This document shows, one piece after another, positions 60,963-64,000 of a DNA stretch of 64,000 bases. Below the pieces are notes generated by a model that saw nothing but the letters and a program-made list of their open reading frames with translations, was not told where the DNA came from and did no database searches. This DNA is from Clostridia bacterium (GTDB lineage: Bacteria; Bacillota; Clostridia; Oscillospirales; Acutalibacteraceae). How positions within the stretch are numbered: position 1 is the stretch's first letter; every line of letters starts with the position of its first letter. The stretch lies in the NCBI GenBank assembly GCA_017502085.1, contig JAFVVQ010000035.1, positions 1 to 64,000 of the forward strand, read 5' to 3'. Made by a program: the position numbers and the translations under genes.

Positions 60963-62153
60963 ATGTCTGACCGTAGAGAAGAATTAACCACAATACCCGT
61001 AGGTAAGCTCGGAATCATCGCTCTCCCCGGCTGTGAAAAAATCGCTGAAAAAATCGATTCATATCTTGCAAAGTGGAGAGAAGAAAAAGAAAGCGAGCAT
61101 AAAGACACCCTTCAGTTCAAGGGCTACGAAAGAGAAACTTATATCATTAATGCATCCTTCCCCAGATTCGGTACCGGCGAAGGCAAATGCGTTATCAAGG
61201 ATACCGTCAGAGGTTACGATATCTTCATCCTCTGCGACGCATTCAATTACGGTGTAACATACAGAATGTACGGCAAAGAAGTACCCATGAGCCCCGATGA
61301 CCACTACGCCAACCTCAAGAGAGCCATCAGCGCTGTTGCCGGCAAGGCAAGACGAATCACCGTTATTATGCCCATGCTTTACGAAGGCAGACAGCACAAG
61401 CGCTCCAGCAGAGAGTCTCTCGACTGCGCAGATATGCTCCGTGAGCTTTGCCTTGAATACGGCGTTGACAACATCATCACATTTGATGCTCACGACCCCA
61501 GAGTTCAGAACGCTATTCCCCAGAAAGGCTTTGAAAATGTTCAGCCCGTTTATCAGATGATCAAGGCTATCTGCAAGAACGTTGATGACCTTAAAATCGA
61601 CAACGACCACATGATGGTCATTTCACCCGACGAGGGCGGTATGGGCAGATGCATCTATTTCTCAACAGTTCTCGGTGTTGAACTCGGTATGTTCTACAAG
61701 CGCCGTGACTATTCAGTAGTTATTGACGGCAGAAATCCCATCGTTGCTCACGAATTCCTCGGCACAAACGTCGCCGGTAAAGACGTTATCATCATCGACG
61801 ATATGATTTCATCGGGCGACTCTATGATCGAAGTTGCAACAAAGCTCAAGGAACTCAAAGCTAACCGCATCTTTATCTGTGTTTCATTCGGTCTCTTCTG
61901 TAACGGTCTCAAGGAATTCGACAAGGCATATGAAGAAGGTCTTATCGACAAGGTCTTCACAACAAACCTCATCTATTCCACACCCGAGCTTCTTGAAAGA
62001 AAATGGCACGTCAGCGTTGACCTCTCCAAATACTGCTCATTCATCATCGACAAGCTTAACCACGATGATTCAATCAGCGACCTTCTTGACCCCAAAGACA
62101 GAATTCACAACGTTCTTGTTAAATACGGCTTCAAAAAAGAAGGCGAAGAATAA
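60963..62153 (+). CDS. Divergent ribose-phosphate pyrophosphokinase
   Basis: The 396-residue protein is about 80 residues longer than usual PRPP synthetases. It has the family fold: VIMPMLYEGRQHKRSSRESLD in place of the usual PY.R.DR loop, ITFDAHDP, ISPDEGGMGR and the PRPP-binding loop VIIIDDMISSGDSM (standard DD...TGGT). It makes PRPP from ribose-5-phosphate and ATP. Altered loops may change regulation or substrate. GGAGG precedes the ATG. A gap of 180 bases with an inverted GCTAAATAT/ATATTTAGC repeat (60796-60838) lies upstream. Confidence 0.82.
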   Translation: MSDRREELTTIPVGKLGIIALPGCEKIAEKIDSYLAKWREEKESEHKDTLQFKGYERETYIINASFPRFGTGEGKCVIKDTVRGYDIFILCDAFNYGVTYRMYGKEVPMSPDDHYANLKRAISAVAGKARRITVIMPMLYEGRQHKRSSRESLDCADMLRELCLEYGVDNIITFDAHDPRVQNAIPQKGFENVQPVYQMIKAICKNVDDLKIDNDHMMVISPDEGGMGRCIYFSTVLGVELGMFYKRRDYSVVIDGRNPIVAHEFLGTNVAGKDVIIIDDMISSGDSMIEVATKLKELKANRIFICVSFGLFCNGLKEFDKAYEEGLIDKVFTTNLIYSTPELLERKWHVSVDLSKYCSFIIDKLNHDDSISDLLDPKDRIHNVLVKYGFKKEGEE

Positions 62154-62162
62154 TAACAAAAA

Positions 62163-62199
62163 ATTCACCGCCGGGGCAACTTGGCGGTGATTGTTTTTT
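62163..62199 (+). terminator. Terminator of the PRPP synthetase gene
   Basis: TCACCGCC pairs with GGCGGTGA around GGGGCAACTT, then TTGTTTTTT. Confidence 0.8.
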
Positions 62200-62293
62200 C
62201 TTCGTCAAACAGCTTCCGACAGTTTTTTTGCGGGTTGCATTACACCGCATTATTATCAGAAAATATAACTTGTGAAAGGTGTTCCGATAAGCC

Positions 62294-63415
62294 ATGCAGA
62301 ATAAAGAATTGAAATTCAGAAACGGAAAATTCAGAATTATGCAGATTGCCGACACTCAGGAATCCGCCGAAGTTGCAATCGACACAATAAGATTCATCTC
62401 CGCTGCACTCGAGCGCGAAAAACCCGACCTTGTCATCTTTACGGGCGACCAGATAAAGGGCTATTCCTCTTCGTTTCAGGGAAAGAAGGGCAGAGAAAAC
62501 GTAAGGAAGGTTATCAAGGCGCTTGTTACTCCGCTTGAGCAGAAAGGAATTCCTTTTGCAATGACTTTCGGTAATCACGACGGTGACTCCGCAATGACAA
62601 ACAGCGAACAGTTTGAGATTTACAAGGAATCACCGATGTTCGTTTATTCCGCACCCGTGAACGACGATGACAAAGGCACATATTATCTGACGGTGACCGA
62701 TGACAACGGCGTTGCAAAGCGACTGATTTATCTCTTTGATTCACACTCAAAGGATCCTGACGGCGGATACAGTGCCGTTCAGCCCTATCAGATTGACTGG
62801 TACAGAGGTATCCGTGATTCCTACGACCCCCCCCTGCCCTCAATCGCATTCCAGCATATTCCCGCCCCCGAATATTTTGAAGTTATCAAGCAAGTCGGCC
62901 GTTTCTCAAAGGGCAGCGTCAGAGCATACGGCAACCACAAAAACGAGTGGTACGTGCTCGATCCCGATAATTGCGGGCAGAACGACTTTATGGGTGAAAC
63001 GCCTGCCGCACCGTTCAAAAACACAGGCGAAATCGATGCTTTCCTTGAAAAGAAGGAAATGGAAGGCCTTTTCGTCGGACATGATCATAACAACAGCTTT
63101 GTTGCCGATTATAAAGGCATAAAACTCGGCTATTCACAGGGTTGCGGCTTCAACGTTTACGGTCCGGGCTACAACAGAGGCTTCAGAATCCTTGACCTCG
63201 ACGAAAACGGAGGTTTCGAATCAAAGACCGTCACTTTCAGCGATATTTTCGATAAGAATGACGTTACAAACAAGGGTAAATTTTTCATTTATTCATACGC
63301 ACCCACGAGCGTTTCGCAGGTCCTGACCGCCGCAAAGGAGATAGCAATCGTTGCCCTGGGTGCAGGTGCAACAGCTCTTGTTATCAAAAATCTCAGAAAA
63401 ATCAAAAAGAAATAA
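62294..63415 (+). CDS. Calcineurin-like metallophosphoesterase with C-terminal membrane anchor
   Basis: The 373-residue protein is the third paralogue in the window. Its motifs are FRIMQIADTQES, IFTGDQIKGYS, TFGNHDGDS, FQHIPAPE and VGHDHNNSF (about 258-266). It has no signal peptide, but the end (IAIVALGAGATALVIKNLRKIKKK) is a hydrophobic helix with a basic tail, so a tail-anchored protein on the inner membrane face is likely. AAAGGTG precedes the ATG at 13 bp. The substrate is unknown. Confidence 0.86.
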   Translation: MQNKELKFRNGKFRIMQIADTQESAEVAIDTIRFISAALEREKPDLVIFTGDQIKGYSSSFQGKKGRENVRKVIKALVTPLEQKGIPFAMTFGNHDGDSAMTNSEQFEIYKESPMFVYSAPVNDDDKGTYYLTVTDDNGVAKRLIYLFDSHSKDPDGGYSAVQPYQIDWYRGIRDSYDPPLPSIAFQHIPAPEYFEVIKQVGRFSKGSVRAYGNHKNEWYVLDPDNCGQNDFMGETPAAPFKNTGEIDAFLEKKEMEGLFVGHDHNNSFVADYKGIKLGYSQGCGFNVYGPGYNRGFRILDLDENGGFESKTVTFSDIFDKNDVTNKGKFFIYSYAPTSVSQVLTAAKEIAIVALGAGATALVIKNLRKIKKK

Positions 63416-63422
63416 CACAAAA

Positions 63423-63461
63423 CAAAAAAATCGGGCACTTCGCCTTTTCGGTGAAGTGCCC
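63423..63461. terminator. Bidirectional terminator
   Basis: GGGCACTTC pairs with GAAGTGCCC; a seven-base A run becomes the T tract on the minus strand. Confidence 0.85.
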
Positions 63462-63472
63462 TTTCGTATTGC

Positions 63473-64000
63473 TTATTTAACTTCTTTAAAATATTTCTTG
63501 AAGCTGTCTCCGTCATTATTGTCTGTGTCTGTCAGGCAAAGTCCTGCATTCATCAGCAACGCTCCCGAATAAATTTCACCCGTATCCTCGTCACGATAAT
63601 ACTTTTCAGGATCAAGTCCCTTGAGTTTAAGGAGGAAAGCATTGTCATAAGGCTGACGCATTACAACGCTTGTGACCAGCGCCTCAGATTTATCCTCGGA
63701 AACAAACATCCACGCCGCTCTGAAAGCATTTTCAAAGGGAGAGATGAGTCTGTAAAGCTCACCGAAATGGATAAGATCATAATATTTATGATATTCCGCA
63801 ACCTGCGCTCTGACAAGTTCGGCATCCTCTTCGGTATACTTATTGGGATTGAGTTCATAGCCGAATGAACCCCAGAGAGCAACGTTACCCTTGGTTTCGT
63901 AGCCTGTTCTTCTGCTTGCGGAAACGTGGGCACCCATTGTCGATGCGGGATAGCACATCGAGGTGCCGAACTGAATTGCAAGACGCTCGATGGGGTCGGT
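63473..64000 (-). CDS. Alpha-galactosidase GH36, C-terminal part (runs off right edge)
   Basis: The frame is open from base 64000 and covers the last 175 residues. DPIERLAIQFGTSMCYPASTMGAHVSASRRTG and GNVALWGSFGYELNPNKYTEED are the end of the GH36 barrel. The C-terminal beta domain follows, with SPFENAFRAAWMFVSEDKSEALV and LKGLDPEKYYRDEDTGEIYSGALLMNAGL. The enzyme removes alpha-1,6-galactose from raffinose-type sugars. The shortened SRRTG in place of the usual PNHQTGR is a small divergence. The catalytic Asp residues lie outside the window. Confidence 0.88.
   Translation of the reverse strand, partial: TDPIERLAIQFGTSMCYPASTMGAHVSASRRTGYETKGNVALWGSFGYELNPNKYTEEDAELVRAQVAEYHKYYDLIHFGELYRLISPFENAFRAAWMFVSEDKSEALVTSVVMRQPYDNAFLLKLKGLDPEKYYRDEDTGEIYSGALLMNAGLCLTDTDNNDGDSFKKYFKEVK

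Noticed and set aside
1..64000. CRISPR array, toxin-antitoxin pair or known phage-defence island
   Set aside because: No regularly spaced repeats and no Cas, restriction, CBASS, retron or similar genes were found. The only HTH gene (21476) has no toxin partner.

Overview
The window reads as chromosomal DNA of a spore-forming anaerobic member of the Clostridia, most plausibly an Oscillospiraceae/Ruminococcaceae-like gut bacterium. Support comes from sporulation genes (yabP, yabQ, a SpoVB/YabM-type flippase), a long-form HPF, reverse rubrerythrin, HemZ, a TTHACA-like direct-repeat style of regulatory array, many consensus sigma-A promoters with 17-bp spacers, and AGGAGG-type ribosome binding sites. 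Species cannot be named from the sequence. There is no CRISPR array, prophage, IS element, rRNA or secondary-metabolite cluster. Mobile DNA is limited to one decayed tyrosine-recombinase fragment.

Layout. 1-2.1 kb: a minus-strand pair of membrane sensor proteins, one kinase-like and cut by the edge, one apparently a degenerate kinase. 2.1-3.3 kb: integrase relic, a repeat array and an SGNH-type esterase, then tRNA-Lys. 3.6-7.2 kb: iolB-iolD-iolE inositol catabolism operon. 7.3-9.3 kb: a 29-residue membrane peptide and an ECF-like sigma factor interrupted by one in-frame stop, followed by a membrane anti-sigma-like protein. 9.4-13 kb: PHP phosphoesterase, Gfo/Idh/MocA oxidoreductase, a TIM-barrel sugar isomerase. 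13-18.5 kb: nrdR, lipoprotein, Pro-tRNA editing deacylase, acyl-CoA ligase, PAP2-like protein, 4'-phosphopantetheinyl transferase, YgjV. 18.5-21.7 kb: PerR-like Fur repressor and reverse rubrerythrin (peroxide defence), then a disturbed zone with a secreted Cys-tailed protein, a duplicated rubrerythrin 3' end, a lipoprotein and an XRE regulator. 21.7-28.6 kb: membrane protein, aspartate aminotransferase, Na/Pi cotransporter with a DUF4430 lipoprotein, a CREST-superfamily-like membrane protein, and a secreted phosphoesterase. 28.7-31.7 kb: complete zur-znuA-znuC-znuB zinc uptake operon.

31.7-50.4 kb is almost entirely minus strand. It begins with a lipid-linked group (patatin, phosphoesterase, diacylglycerol kinase), an rRNA methyltransferase, hpf and a lone fumarase alpha subunit. 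Next comes the conserved Bacillota block yabM-mazG-hup-rqcP-yabP-yabQ-divIC-yabR, preceded by recJ-relA-dtd-MBL hydrolase-hemZ-nucleoside kinase. This links stress signalling, tRNA proofreading, heme synthesis, spore cortex formation and division. 50.4-51.6 kb holds an unexplained minus-strand transcription unit, a DUF1292 gene and a probable 6S RNA. 51.6-58.1 kb: hypothetical protein, a membrane-embedded M28 peptidase, GH38 alpha-mannosidase and a flavoprotein. 58.1-64 kb: tRNA-Leu, MscS channel, CDF cation exporter, divergent PRPP synthetase, a third phosphoesterase paralogue, and the C-terminal part of a GH36 alpha-galactosidase running off the right edge.

The most unusual signals are: the transcription unit without an intact ORF at about 50.45-50.88 kb; the CREST catalytic signature in the 26.6 kb membrane protein; a near-identical roughly 35-bp element in two unrelated divergent intergenic regions; the yabP ribosome binding site buried in a hairpin; and the sigma factor broken by a single stop. 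No clearly new multi-gene system was found.
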